Shown: positions 26,689 to 35,734, counted from the first letter of the stretch. The stretch is 64,000 nucleotides of DNA from Flavobacterium kayseriense (GCF_014305095.1 NZ_JACRUI010000001.1:255197-319196), one strand, 5' to 3'. Program-made: numbers and translations. Notes: a model not told the origin generated them from the sequence alone.

Positions 26689-28470
26689 ATGATCCAAAAA
26701 AAAATTTCACTCACAAAACAATTTCCCAAAACCTTCCTCTTAATTCTATCATTATCAAAATGGTGGACATTAGTATCTGTTATATTAATGATTCTGGAAA
26801 CATTATTCTATCTATATAGCTTTTATACTTTTAAGATTTTAGTTGACATACTTACTCAACACAATTTAATTATTGAGAAACAACAAATAGTTTTGCAGCT
26901 GTACAAACTTATTGGGATTACCATAGCCTACCTACTGATAAAATCGGTTTGTAATTATGTTGCAGAAATAAACTCTTTTATTTTGTCAAAAAATATTGAT
27001 AAAATAATTCATGAAAAAGCGGTTATTCTTGATCTTGAGTATTATGAAAACCCCAGTTATTTCGACACTTTAAAAAGAACATTCGAAGAATCTGAGCTTC
27101 GTTTAATTGCAATACTAAATAATATTGTTGAAATATTCAAAAATATTATTACCGGAATTGGATTTTTATCGATCATTATTTCAATAAATTGGATGTTACT
27201 TCCATACATAATATTGATGATAATTCCTTCCTACTTTATAAAAGTGTATACCAATAAGAGATTATATAAATGGCATTTGAAGAGGACCGAGATGGACCGA
27301 AAACTGCAGTACATCCGTTCTGTAATTACTGGTGACATCTTTGCAAAAGAGTTACGCATCTTTGGCTTTGGCACAATACTAAATAGCAAGTATATTAATT
27401 TAAAGAATTCAATAATTAATGAACACATTAAACTTAAGAGATTGATAATCACAGTAGAAACAATAGTTGCTATTTTTTCTTCATTAGGCTTCATTTTGTG
27501 TATTGGATATTTATCTCTAAACATTGTAGAAGGAAAAAATAGCGTAGGTGATATTGCAATGTTGTTACTTGCATTGTTACAAATATTTACTGTCATGCAA
27601 AGCTTAACTTCAAATATTTCACAACTGTTTCAAAATAATTTATACCTAACTAGTCTTTTTGAATTCCTTGATTTAAATCCGAAAATAGTATCGTCGGAAG
27701 TTGATCAACTATCGGAAGTTGATCAACTTAGTGAATTAATTGTAGAAAATGTGAGTTTCGTATACCCAGGAAGCGATACAAAAGTTCTAAATAATATAAG
27801 CCTAAGGATCCAACCTGGTAAAATAATAGCAATTGTTGGCTTGAATGGATCTGGAAAGTCAACATTAATAAAGTTACTTACTAGACTTTACGATCCAATT
27901 AGCGGCACTATTAGACTAGGGAAATCAAACATTAAAAATATAAATTTAGAAGATTACAGAAAAGAAATAAGCGTAGTTTTCCAAGATTTTGGCAAATATA
28001 ATCTTACTGCGGGAGAGAACATTCATTTGGGCAATCCCAATATTGAATACGATGCAAATAAAATTCGAATAACCGCTGAAACTTCAGGCGCAGATTTATA
28101 CATCGAAACGTTCCCGGATAAGTACAATACCGTAATGGGAAAATTGTTTAAAGATGGACACGAAGTTAGCATTGGTCAATGGCAAAAACTTGCAGTAGCT
28201 AGAGCTCTATACAAAACATCTAGATTTTTAATTTTAGACGAGGCCACTAGTGCTATAGATTCCTTGGCTGAGAACAATCTTATAACTAGACTAAGTCTAG
28301 AAAAAAGCAAGAGAGGGGTTATTTTGATAAGTCACAGACTTCCCGTAATCAAACATGCAGATTATATTTATGTTATGTCTAATGGTCATATTATCCAAGA
28401 AGGCAGTCACAAAGATTTAATTACAGACAAAAACGGCTCATATTTCAGACAATTTATAAATGATCTTTAA
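26689..28470 (+). CDS. ABC exporter, fused membrane and ATPase domains
   Basis: This 593-aa half-transporter of the MsbA/exporter type has an N-terminal six-helix membrane domain (about 20-310) and a C-terminal nucleotide-binding domain (about 345-590). Walker A GLNGSGKST is near 384-392, Walker B FLILDEATSA near 514, and the H-loop is ILISHRL. The signature is VSIGQ instead of LSGGQ. An 18-bp tandem duplication doubles SEVDQL just before the ATPase domain. It starts 22 nt after the toroid gene and probably exports the product of the operon or flips its lipid-linked intermediate. Confidence 0.92.
   Translation: MIQKKISLTKQFPKTFLLILSLSKWWTLVSVILMILETLFYLYSFYTFKILVDILTQHNLIIEKQQIVLQLYKLIGITIAYLLIKSVCNYVAEINSFILSKNIDKIIHEKAVILDLEYYENPSYFDTLKRTFEESELRLIAILNNIVEIFKNIITGIGFLSIIISINWMLLPYIILMIIPSYFIKVYTNKRLYKWHLKRTEMDRKLQYIRSVITGDIFAKELRIFGFGTILNSKYINLKNSIINEHIKLKRLIITVETIVAIFSSLGFILCIGYLSLNIVEGKNSVGDIAMLLLALLQIFTVMQSLTSNISQLFQNNLYLTSLFEFLDLNPKIVSSEVDQLSEVDQLSELIVENVSFVYPGSDTKVLNNISLRIQPGKIIAIVGLNGSGKSTLIKLLTRLYDPISGTIRLGKSNIKNINLEDYRKEISVVFQDFGKYNLTAGENIHLGNPNIEYDANKIRITAETSGADLYIETFPDKYNTVMGKLFKDGHEVSIGQWQKLAVARALYKTSRFLILDEATSAIDSLAENNLITRLSLEKSKRGVILISHRLPVIKHADYIYVMSNGHIIQEGSHKDLITDKNGSYFRQFINDL
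27694..27729 (+). repeat. 18-bp tandem duplication inside the ABC exporter gene
   Basis: TCGGAAGTTGATCAACTA (27694-27711) is followed at once by a copy differing in the last base (27712-27729). It duplicates six residues, SEVDQL, in the linker between membrane and ATPase domains and keeps the frame. Confidence 0.95.
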
Positions 28471-28496
28471 AAGCATTTGTTTAAAACAAACACATT

Positions 28497-29675
28497 ATGC
28501 AAACTAATAATAAAAGAATACTCTTTTTTAGTACTATTGAAGAGGATTGGGGAGGTAGCGAAGAATTATGGGCAGCCAGCATACCTTATTTACAGTTGAA
28601 TAATATAGAAGTCATTTTAGTAAAAAAAAGAATTAATAGAGGTCACCCAAAGTTTGTCGAATTACATAATTGGAATGTAACTCTAGTAGATTTAGAAGTG
28701 AAGTCAGAAAAAATTCGCATTTTAAAAAGGGTAATATTAAAATTATTACGAGTAATAAACTTCTCAAGAATTAAAATTAAAAATCAAAGTTTAGAAACCG
28801 ATTTTATAAAAAAAATAAAGTCAATCAACGCAGATTTAGTCATAGTAGCTCAAGGCATCAATTTTGATGGTCTTGAATATTCGTATCAATTATACACTTT
28901 CAAAATTCCATTCGCTGTTATTTCACAAAAAGCGGTAGAATTTTATTGGCCGCATAAATGCGTGAGGCCCTTTATGAAAATTGCAATTAAGAATGCGTTG
29001 AAACTATTTTTTATTTCTCAACACAATTTGAAGTTAACCGAAGAACAATTTGGAATGAAAATAGACAATAGTCAAGTACTTCAAAATCCAATAAAGACAA
29101 AAGGAAAATTAATCCCAACTCCATCTCTAGAAGCAGAAATAAGACTTGCTTGCATTGGGAGATTATTTTTAATTGACAAAGGACAGGATATTCTCATCAG
29201 AATTTTATCCTTAGATAAATGGAAGTCAAGACCAATAAGAGTTTCATTTATTGGAACTGGAATTGATGAAATCGCATTAAAGGAGTTAGCAATACTACTT
29301 GGCGTTAAAAACATTTCGTTTGAAGGACATGTTAATAACATTGAAGATATCTGGACTACTCATCATGCATTAATTTTACCGTCTCGCTCAGAAGGCATGT
29401 CACTAGCTATGTTAGAAGCAATGGCTATAGGCAGAACTGTGATTGTAACCGACGCTGGCGGAAGCTCAGAATTAATTACCGATGGAGAAAATGGGTTCAT
29501 TGGTCAAGCTAATTTTAAATCCTTTGATCAAACTATGGAAAGAGCGTGGGCATTAAGAGAACAATGGAATGATATTGGTAAAAAAGCATTAATTCTAATA
29601 GAAAACAAATACAGAGAATTACCAGGAGAAGTTTTAGGCGAGGAAATAATTAAATTAATTAACACAAATAGTTAA
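28497..29675 (+). CDS. Glycosyltransferase, GT-B fold, family 4-like
   Basis: This 392-aa protein starts with a Rossmann strand and donor-domain glycine loop (RILFFSTIEEDWGGSEELWA). The C-terminal domain has GRLFLIDKGQDILI and the E-x7-E signature in SEGMSLAMLEAMA, followed by DAGGSSELI, typical of GT4 retaining transferases that use nucleotide sugars. No membrane segment is present, so it acts at the cytoplasmic face. It is 27 nt downstream of the exporter and 7 nt upstream of the next glycosyltransferase. Sugar and acceptor are unknown; the operon suggests a terpenoid or prenyl acceptor. Confidence 0.9.
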   Translation: MQTNNKRILFFSTIEEDWGGSEELWAASIPYLQLNNIEVILVKKRINRGHPKFVELHNWNVTLVDLEVKSEKIRILKRVILKLLRVINFSRIKIKNQSLETDFIKKIKSINADLVIVAQGINFDGLEYSYQLYTFKIPFAVISQKAVEFYWPHKCVRPFMKIAIKNALKLFFISQHNLKLTEEQFGMKIDNSQVLQNPIKTKGKLIPTPSLEAEIRLACIGRLFLIDKGQDILIRILSLDKWKSRPIRVSFIGTGIDEIALKELAILLGVKNISFEGHVNNIEDIWTTHHALILPSRSEGMSLAMLEAMAIGRTVIVTDAGGSSELITDGENGFIGQANFKSFDQTMERAWALREQWNDIGKKALILIENKYRELPGEVLGEEIIKLINTNS

Positions 29676-29681
29676 TTATCC

Positions 29682-30662
29682 ATGACAAACAAACCTCTTG
29701 TAACAGTTATTATACCCACATATAATAGAGTTGACTATATAAGTCGATCTATTAATTCAGTGCTAAATCAAACTTATAAAAACATTGAGTTAATCGTAAT
29801 TGATGATGGCTCAACAGATCATACAGCTTCTGTCGTTAGCGAATTTAAAAACATCAAGTACGTGTATAAACCAAATGGCAGACAGGCAAGTGCTAGAAAT
29901 GCGGGGTTAGCTTTGGCTAAGGGTTCCTACATCGCAACACTCGACTCAGATGATTATTGGCATTCTGATTTTATTGAAGAGTGCATTACACAATTACTAG
30001 AGTTTGAACTTGATTTGGTCTTTGCAAATACAATCATAGTAAATGAAAACGGGTCAGAACATGCTAGTTTCGACCAAGCAGACTGGTCTTCAAAATATTA
30101 TAACTCTAGCGAATATCTTAATCTAATTTGGATTCATTTAAACGGACAAAAAGCACGTGAAATATTTACTAAGACATGTCCCGCACCATCTTCTGCATTA
30201 GTTTTTAACAGGAATTCTATTTCACATTTATGGGATGAAAAGTTAGCTGTTGCAGATGATTGGGATTTCACTTTAACGCTATTAGTTTCAAAAGATTGCA
30301 AAATAGCTTTTTGTAAAAAACCACTTTGGAGAAAATATATTGTTGGAGATAATATTTATGAATCACTAAGTTCAGAAGCTAAAACTAAAATTGTAATTCT
30401 TAACGATCTTAGCTATATGCTGGAAAAAAACAAAGAAAAATATTCAACTTATGAAAAATTAAATATTAAAACATTACAAATACAAGAGACACTTGTATTA
30501 AGCTATAACATGTTGCGGCATAAGAATTTTATTAACTTTGCAAAGTTGATTATACTGTCGTTTAAAATGAGTATCCCAATAACTACAAAAAAACTAACAA
30601 AAACAATTTGTTCTAGAATATTTTTTTACGGGCATTTTATCAAAATAAAAGCTGAGGCATGA
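29682..30662 (+). CDS. Glycosyltransferase family 2
   Basis: This 326-aa GT-A enzyme opens with VTVIIPTYNRVDYISRSI and NQTYKNIELIVIDDGSTD. The DxD-like metal site is LDSDDYW near residue 90. ADDWDF near 190 supplies the probable catalytic acidic residues of inverting GT2 enzymes. The C-terminal 60 residues are basic and hydrophobic and may touch the membrane. It overlaps the UbiA gene by 4 nt (ATGA), showing translational coupling. Confidence 0.92.
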   Translation: MTNKPLVTVIIPTYNRVDYISRSINSVLNQTYKNIELIVIDDGSTDHTASVVSEFKNIKYVYKPNGRQASARNAGLALAKGSYIATLDSDDYWHSDFIEECITQLLEFELDLVFANTIIVNENGSEHASFDQADWSSKYYNSSEYLNLIWIHLNGQKAREIFTKTCPAPSSALVFNRNSISHLWDEKLAVADDWDFTLTLLVSKDCKIAFCKKPLWRKYIVGDNIYESLSSEAKTKIVILNDLSYMLEKNKEKYSTYEKLNIKTLQIQETLVLSYNMLRHKNFINFAKLIILSFKMSIPITTKKLTKTICSRIFFYGHFIKIKAEA

Positions 30663-31669
30663 AGTATCTTGCTCTAATTAGATACAATGACTGGTGGTTA
30701 TATAAAGTACCCTTTCTATTAACCATCGCTTACAGCACATTTTATTTGGCCGATATTTGTGTTGAGAATAAGACATTGGAAATTATTAAAATCATAACCT
30801 ACATAGTATCTGCAGCAATATACGTATCTATAATAAACGATATTACTGATATGAAAATTGATCGTTTAGTGGGTAAAAAAAATCTATTTTTAGGTCTACC
30901 TAAATCAATAGTTTATACTATTTTATCTCTTGCGGTAATTTTGCAATTAATTGTTATTTACAAATTACTAGATAACGGACAATCTGTATATTGGTATATT
31001 GCAGCAGTTGTGGCTTACTCACTATATTCTATTCCACCAATAAGATTAAAAGAGAATAGATACTTAAGCATAATAGCAGATACATGTGGAGCTCATGCTT
31101 TTCCGTCGATGTTTATAGTCACATACATCAACAGTATAACACTTGCCCCATTAGCTATTAACTGGACTTTAATAATATTTATTTGGTCGTTTTCCTATGG
31201 TCTAAGAGGTATTATTTACCATCAATATAAAGATAAAGAAAATGATTTATACTCAGGAATCCTCACACTATCTAATTCTCTCCCAATTAAAAAGTTAAAA
31301 CGGTTGGTTTTGCTCGTTTTTGCAATGGAGCTAGGAAGCTTTATTTATTTACTACAGATTCTAAATAGTCACATAATTTACAAATGGCTTACATTTTACT
31401 CATTAATTATTATTGTGAGAACTTTAATCTATTCTTCTAAAATAATTATAGCTTTACCCTCATCAAAATTCTATCAAATTCTATTAGCTGAATTTTACGA
31501 AGTGTTTTTACCCATTTCATTGCTTTTAAGCTTTACAAACTGCGACAATATCTGGCTAGTAATTATATGCCAACTTTTGCTTTTTCCGAAAAGAATAATA
31601 ACAATATATAACGAATGTATTGGTTATTGCAAGAGGTTAATGTTTTTTCTATGTAAAGCAAGGATCTGA
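30659..31669 (+). CDS. UbiA-family membrane prenyltransferase
   Basis: This 336-aa protein has about eight to nine membrane helices. Both Asp-rich motifs of UbiA enzymes are present: NDITDMKIDRLVGKKN (first, near residue 61) and YKDKENDLYSG (second, near 185), which bind magnesium and prenyl diphosphate. UbiA enzymes move a prenyl group to an aromatic ring, to PRPP or to glycerol phosphates, and some act as terpene cyclases. The acceptor here is unknown; no aromatic biosynthesis gene is in the operon. It overlaps the GT2 gene. Confidence 0.88.
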   Translation: MKYLALIRYNDWWLYKVPFLLTIAYSTFYLADICVENKTLEIIKIITYIVSAAIYVSIINDITDMKIDRLVGKKNLFLGLPKSIVYTILSLAVILQLIVIYKLLDNGQSVYWYIAAVVAYSLYSIPPIRLKENRYLSIIADTCGAHAFPSMFIVTYINSITLAPLAINWTLIIFIWSFSYGLRGIIYHQYKDKENDLYSGILTLSNSLPIKKLKRLVLLVFAMELGSFIYLLQILNSHIIYKWLTFYSLIIIVRTLIYSSKIIIALPSSKFYQILLAEFYEVFLPISLLLSFTNCDNIWLVIICQLLLFPKRIITIYNECIGYCKRLMFFLCKARI

Positions 31670-31679
31670 CATTAACGTT

Positions 31680-31915
31680 ATGAAAATAATTATAGTTAAA
31701 AAATCTACTCACAACTTAGTAAATAGAGAAAATTTTAAAAATAAAGACGGAATCAAATTCTCAACATTTAAATATTCAAAAAATTATGACAGCAAGGTGA
31801 TCCCTTTTTAAAATCGACAAAAGGGACAAACTTTAGAGTCAAAATAAATTTATATTACTATGTATTAGATTTGATGTGGATCTTATTTGTACATTTATTT
31901 ATAAGTAAAACATAA
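31680..31915 (+). pseudogene. Small ORF or frameshifted remnant after the UbiA gene
   Basis: An ATG at 31680, 10 nt after the UbiA stop, opens a 43-aa frame (MKIIIVKKSTHNLVNRENFK onward) that ends at 31811. From about 31797 a second frame reads on as protein-like sequence (GDPFLKSTKGTNFRVKINLY, then a hydrophobic stretch ending FISKT) to a TAA at 31913. Together they look like the broken start of a further gene in the operon, perhaps another glycosyltransferase. A genuine 43-aa peptide is the alternative. Confidence 0.4.
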
Positions 31916-31937
31916 AATCATAAAGGCAAAATCAATA

Positions 31938-32645
31938 ATGTTTCAATTTAAACAATTCTCTATTGAACAAGACCGCTGCGCAATGAAAATTGGCACTGAT
32001 GGCGTTCTTCTTGGCGCTTGGGCTCCCGTAAACCATAATCCATTTAGTATTTTAGATATTGGTGCCGGAACAGGTGTAATTGCATTAATGCTTGCACAAA
32101 GAAGCAACGCGCAGCAAATTGACGCTCTTGAAATTGACGAAGACGCTTACGAACAAGCGACAGATAATTTCGAAAATTCTCCATGGAGTGATCGATTATT
32201 CTGTTTTCATGCAGGCTTAGACGAATTTGTAGAAGAACCCGAAGATGAATACGATGTAATTGTCTCCAACCCTCCTTTTTATACTGAAGATTACAAAACG
32301 GATAATGATCAGCGCGATCTAGCCCGTTTTGCTGATGCCATGCCTTTTGAAGATTTGATTGTGGCCGCAGATTTATTACTTTCGGAAAACGGAATATTCG
32401 CCGCAATCATTCCTTTTAAAGAAGAAGAAAATTTCTTGGCTATAGCCAAACAATACGAGCTGTACCCTATCAAAATCACTAGAGTAAAAGGAACTCCTAC
32501 CACCGAAATAAAACGTAGCCTTTTGGCTTTTAGCCGAAATGAAATAGTTGATGTTGCAATTAACGAATTAATTATCGAAACCGAAAGACATATTTACACT
32601 CCAGAATATATTGAATTGACCAAGGATTTCTATTTGAAGATGTAA
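31938..32645 (+). CDS. trmN6: tRNA1(Val) (adenine(37)-N6)-methyltransferase TrmN6
   Basis: This 235-aa Rossmann methyltransferase has the SAM loop LDIGAGTGVIALMLAQ (near residues 41-56) and the catalytic NPPF in VSNPPFYTED. The N-terminus (MFQFKQFSIEQDRCAMKIGT DG-type) is the conserved YfiC/TrmN6 start. It methylates A37 of tRNA-Val. A homologous 16S or protein methyltransferase is unlikely given the N-terminal signature. It lies directly after the inserted biosynthetic operon. Confidence 0.92.
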   Translation: MFQFKQFSIEQDRCAMKIGTDGVLLGAWAPVNHNPFSILDIGAGTGVIALMLAQRSNAQQIDALEIDEDAYEQATDNFENSPWSDRLFCFHAGLDEFVEEPEDEYDVIVSNPPFYTEDYKTDNDQRDLARFADAMPFEDLIVAADLLLSENGIFAAIIPFKEEENFLAIAKQYELYPIKITRVKGTPTTEIKRSLLAFSRNEIVDVAINELIIETERHIYTPEYIELTKDFYLKM

Positions 32646-32783
32646 TATAAATTTTATAGCTCATCAGCTCACTACTGATTAGATTACTTTCTACCAAAAA
32701 AATTTGTTTTCATACAATACCCCTTTTAAAGTGTCTTCTTGAAATTATAACAATTGTTAATCGTTTTGTTATATTTCTTTGTG

Positions 32784-32791
32784 TAACTTTG
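32784..32791 (+). promoter_or_regulatory. Promoter -7 element TAACTTTG of the acyl-CoA dehydrogenase gene
   Basis: TAACTTTG fits TAnnTTTG and lies 22 nt upstream of the ATG at 32814. A TTTTG lies 15 nt further upstream as a possible -33. Confidence 0.55.
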
Positions 32792-32813
32792 TAATACACA
32801 AATTTTCAAAACC

Positions 32814-33992
32814 ATGAAACCAGACTTATTCCAATCACCTGATTACTATAACTTAGACGATTTACTTACCGAAGAACACAAACTAGTACGTGATTCTACA
32901 CGTGCTTGGGTAAAAAAAGAAGTATCTCCTATCATAGAAGACTATGCACAACGTGCTGAATTCCCGAAACAAATTATCAAAGGTTTAGGTGAAATTGGTG
33001 GTTTTGGTCCTTATATTCCAGAAGAATATGGTGGTGCTGGTTTAGACCAAATATCATACGGATTAATCATGCAAGAAATTGAGCGCGGAGACTCTGGTGT
33101 TCGTTCTACCTCATCTGTTCAATCCTCATTAGTCATGTATCCAATTTGGAAATACGGTAATGAAGAACAGCGAATGAAATACTTACCAAAGTTGGCAACA
33201 GGAGAATTCATGGGTTGCTTTGGGTTGACGGAACCTAATTATGGATCTGATCCAGGAAGCATGATTACCAACTTTAAAGATATGGGCGACCATTATTTAT
33301 TAAATGGTGCTAAAATGTGGATTTCTAACGCTCCTTTTGCAGATATCGCGATTGTATGGGCAAAAAATGAAGAAGGTAGAATTCACGGTTTAATAGTAGA
33401 GCGCGGTATGGAAGGCTTTACAACTCCTGAGACTCATAATAAATGGTCACTACGTGCATCATCTACTGGTGAGTTAATATTTGACAATGTTAAGGTTCCA
33501 AAAGAGAATCTTTTACCAAATAAATCGGGTCTAGGAGCACCACTTGGATGTTTGGACTCGGCTCGTTACGGAATTGCTTGGGGCGCTATTGGTGCAGCAA
33601 TGGATTGCTACGATACTGCTTTGCGTTACGCAAAAGAACGCATTCAGTTTGACAAACCAATCGCTGGAACACAGTTACAACAAAAAAAATTAGCCGAAAT
33701 GATTACTGAAATCACTAAAGCACAATTACTTACTTGGAGACTTGGTGTATTAAGAAATGAAGGTAGAGCAACTACCGCTCAGATCTCGATGGCTAAGAGA
33801 AATAATGTAGACATGGCCATAAATATCGCCCGTGAAGCAAGACAAATTTTAGGCGGAATGGGAATTACCGGCGAATACTCTATCATGCGTCATATGATGA
33901 ACTTAGAGTCGGTCATTACCTATGAAGGAACGCACGATATTCACTTATTAATTACTGGAATGGATATCACTGGAATACCCGCTTTTAAGTAG
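32814..33992 (+). CDS. gcdH: Glutaryl-CoA dehydrogenase-type acyl-CoA dehydrogenase
   Basis: This 392-aa FAD enzyme has the three acyl-CoA dehydrogenase domains. The catalytic base is E371 in TYEGTHDIH, at the same position and context as in glutaryl-CoA dehydrogenases. RSTSSVQSSLVMYPI, FGLTEPNYGSDPG and GGMGITGEYSIMRH are further family features that separate it from short-chain dehydrogenases. It would oxidise and decarboxylate glutaryl-CoA to crotonyl-CoA in lysine/tryptophan breakdown. A single gene with its own promoter and terminator. Confidence 0.9.
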   Translation: MKPDLFQSPDYYNLDDLLTEEHKLVRDSTRAWVKKEVSPIIEDYAQRAEFPKQIIKGLGEIGGFGPYIPEEYGGAGLDQISYGLIMQEIERGDSGVRSTSSVQSSLVMYPIWKYGNEEQRMKYLPKLATGEFMGCFGLTEPNYGSDPGSMITNFKDMGDHYLLNGAKMWISNAPFADIAIVWAKNEEGRIHGLIVERGMEGFTTPETHNKWSLRASSTGELIFDNVKVPKENLLPNKSGLGAPLGCLDSARYGIAWGAIGAAMDCYDTALRYAKERIQFDKPIAGTQLQQKKLAEMITEITKAQLLTWRLGVLRNEGRATTAQISMAKRNNVDMAINIAREARQILGGMGITGEYSIMRHMMNLESVITYEGTHDIHLLITGMDITGIPAFK

Positions 33993-34030
33993 TAATAAAC
34001 AACTATTAAAGTATCTATAAAATTGATAAC

Positions 34031-34060
34031 AAAAGCTCCTCGGAAACAAGGAGCTTTTTT
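34031..34060 (+). terminator. Rho-independent terminator after gcdH
   Basis: AAAGCTCCT (34032-34040) and AGGAGCTTT (34049-34057) with an 8-nt loop and a T tract. Confidence 0.88.
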
Positions 34061-34157
34061 ATCTTTGTAGTGAATACCATGACAGATAGGATCTCAGCGA
34101 TTTTTAATAAAAATTAACTCCTGTAATCCTTTTAAAACCTACTCTAAAATAATTATT

Positions 34158-34937
34158 ATGACTATTGAAAGCATAAACAAAGCAATTGAGCCCCAAAAAA
34201 ATAGCTTGCTGCAGCACCCATTGTACCAAAAAGTACAAAGCATTGACGATTTACATGTTTTTCTTGAAAATCATGTGTATGCCGTTTGGGATTTTATGTC
34301 GCTTCTAAAAGCATTACAATCCAAATTAACATGTACCACCACTCCATGGTTTGCCACTGCGAATCCTGAAACAAGGTATTTAATTAACGAAATTGTATTA
34401 GCGGAAGAAACTGATTTAACGATTGATGGTCGTCGCCAAAGCCATTATGAGATGTATATTGAAGCAATGGAATCATGTGGTGCGAATACAGAAGGAATTT
34501 CTAATTTTTTAGCAGAAGTGAATTCGTTACAAAATATATTTGTGGCTATCAAAACAAGTACGCTACATCCTAATATTAAAGAATTTCTAGATTTTACTTT
34601 TAGAGTAATTGACGAAGGAAAAACTCACGAAATTGCAGCAGCATTTACTTTTGGAAGAGAAGATCTTATCCCTAGTATGTTTACTGCTATCTTAAAGAAT
34701 TTTCAGCAAAATTTCCCTCAAACTGACCTGAGTAAATTGATATACTATTTCGAAAGACACATTGCCCTAGATGCTGATGAGCACGGACCTATGGCTATGC
34801 AAATGATAACAGAACTATGCGGTGAAGATCCTAAAAAATGGGCCGAAGTAGAACAAGTATCTGTTGCAGCACTAGAAAGACGCATTGGTTTATGGGATGC
34901 TATTGAAGCTAGTTTATTAAAAGAAGAGATGGTATAA
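34158..34937 (+). CDS. DUF3050 domain protein (haem-oxygenase-like fold)
   Basis: This 259-aa protein has the conserved DUF3050 opening (PLYQKVQSIDDLHVFLENHV, then YAVWDFMSLLKALQ) and regular His/Glu positions (VLAEETD, IDEGKTHEIAAAFTFGRED, YYFERHIALDADEHGPMA) compatible with a haem-oxygenase-like all-helical di-metal fold. Function is not established. It stands alone, ahead of a bidirectional terminator. Confidence 0.88.
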   Translation: MTIESINKAIEPQKNSLLQHPLYQKVQSIDDLHVFLENHVYAVWDFMSLLKALQSKLTCTTTPWFATANPETRYLINEIVLAEETDLTIDGRRQSHYEMYIEAMESCGANTEGISNFLAEVNSLQNIFVAIKTSTLHPNIKEFLDFTFRVIDEGKTHEIAAAFTFGREDLIPSMFTAILKNFQQNFPQTDLSKLIYYFERHIALDADEHGPMAMQMITELCGEDPKKWAEVEQVSVAALERRIGLWDAIEASLLKEEMV

Positions 34938-34977
34938 GACTCGTAAACGTCTATTACCAGCTAATTTACAAAAGCAT

Positions 34978-35009
34978 AAAAAAAGCGAGAATTACATCTC
35001 GCTTTTTTT
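34978..35009. terminator. Bidirectional terminator
   Basis: AAAAAAAGCGAGA (34978-34990) and TCTCGCTTTTTTT (34997-35009) flank a 6-nt loop between the convergent DUF3050 and ferredoxin genes. Confidence 0.9.
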
Positions 35010-35010
35010 A

Positions 35011-35328
35011 TTAACTTTCTGGAGCTAACTCTAATTCTAAACCTTCTAGACTCTCTGTGATTGGTATTTGGCAACCCAAACGACTGTTAGACTTTACATA
35101 AAAAGCTTCAGACAACATAGCTTCTTCATCATCACCCATTTCAGGGAGAGCCACATTATTAAGGACATAACATTGACAAGAAGCACACATAGCCATTCCG
35201 CCACAAGTACCTTCAACAGGGAGCTCGTATGCCTTGCATAACTCCATTATGTTCATTGCCATATCAGTGGGAGCTTGCAATTCGTGTACTACTCCTTCAC
35301 GATCTTTTATTTTTATAAGTACATCCAT
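35011..35328 (-). CDS. 2Fe-2S ferredoxin, adrenodoxin type
   Basis: This 105-aa protein has the cluster ligands C42, C48, C51 and C86 in the pattern C-x5-C-x2-C...C (TCGGMAMCASC and LGCQIPI), as in ISC-type or P450-partner ferredoxins. An extra C53 lies next to the loop. It is a soluble electron carrier; its partner is not visible. The neighbouring NifU and Mrp genes on the same strand suggest a link with Fe-S cluster assembly. Confidence 0.93.
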   Translation of the reverse strand: MDVLIKIKDREGVVHELQAPTDMAMNIMELCKAYELPVEGTCGGMAMCASCQCYVLNNVALPEMGDDEEAMLSEAFYVKSNSRLGCQIPITESLEGLELELAPES

Positions 35329-35425
35329 TCTATTGGGTGTTGAGTTAGAAATTTAGTTTTGATTACAGCACTTAACTGCATGAGGGATAGTAGCTAGCTA
35401 CCGAAGTAGCGCGTATAGCCCGACG

Positions 35426-35480
35426 CTTATCGTAAAAAAGGCGACTAACTACCTTAACTGGTAGCCTTTTTTACGATAAG
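35426..35480. terminator. Long hairpin after the nifU-like gene
   Basis: Perfect 17-bp arms CTTATCGTAAAAAAGGC (35426-35442) and GCCTTTTTTACGATAAG (35464-35480), with a nested CTACC/GGTAG stem in the loop. It lies 15 nt beyond the minus-strand stop at 35495. It is probably a terminator, although unusually long. Confidence 0.7.
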
Positions 35481-35494
35481 GGTCATGCCACAAA

Positions 35495-35734
35495 TTATAA
35501 TATATTTACAACAGTCTCTATCTGTGGAGCAAACTTTTTAATCGTAGTTTCGACTCCTGCTTTTAGTGTCATTTGGTTTACACTGCAACTTGTACAAGCT
35601 CCTTCGAGACGCACTTTGACGTGCTTGTCATCCTCGATAGATATCAGGGTGATATCACCGCCATCAGAATTCAAGAAAGGTCTGATTTCCTCTAACGCTT
35701 TATGAACTTCGATTGTTAATTCTTCTGTTGTCAT
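35495..35734 (-). CDS. NifU-like C-terminal domain protein (Nfu scaffold)
   Basis: This 79-aa protein consists only of the NifU C-terminal domain, with C47 and C50 in GACTSCSVNQMT. Such proteins bind a 4Fe-4S cluster between two subunits and pass it to target enzymes. It is downstream of the Mrp ATPase gene (37-nt gap) and very likely co-transcribed. Confidence 0.93.
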   Translation of the reverse strand: MTTEELTIEVHKALEEIRPFLNSDGGDITLISIEDDKHVKVRLEGACTSCSVNQMTLKAGVETTIKKFAPQIETVVNIL

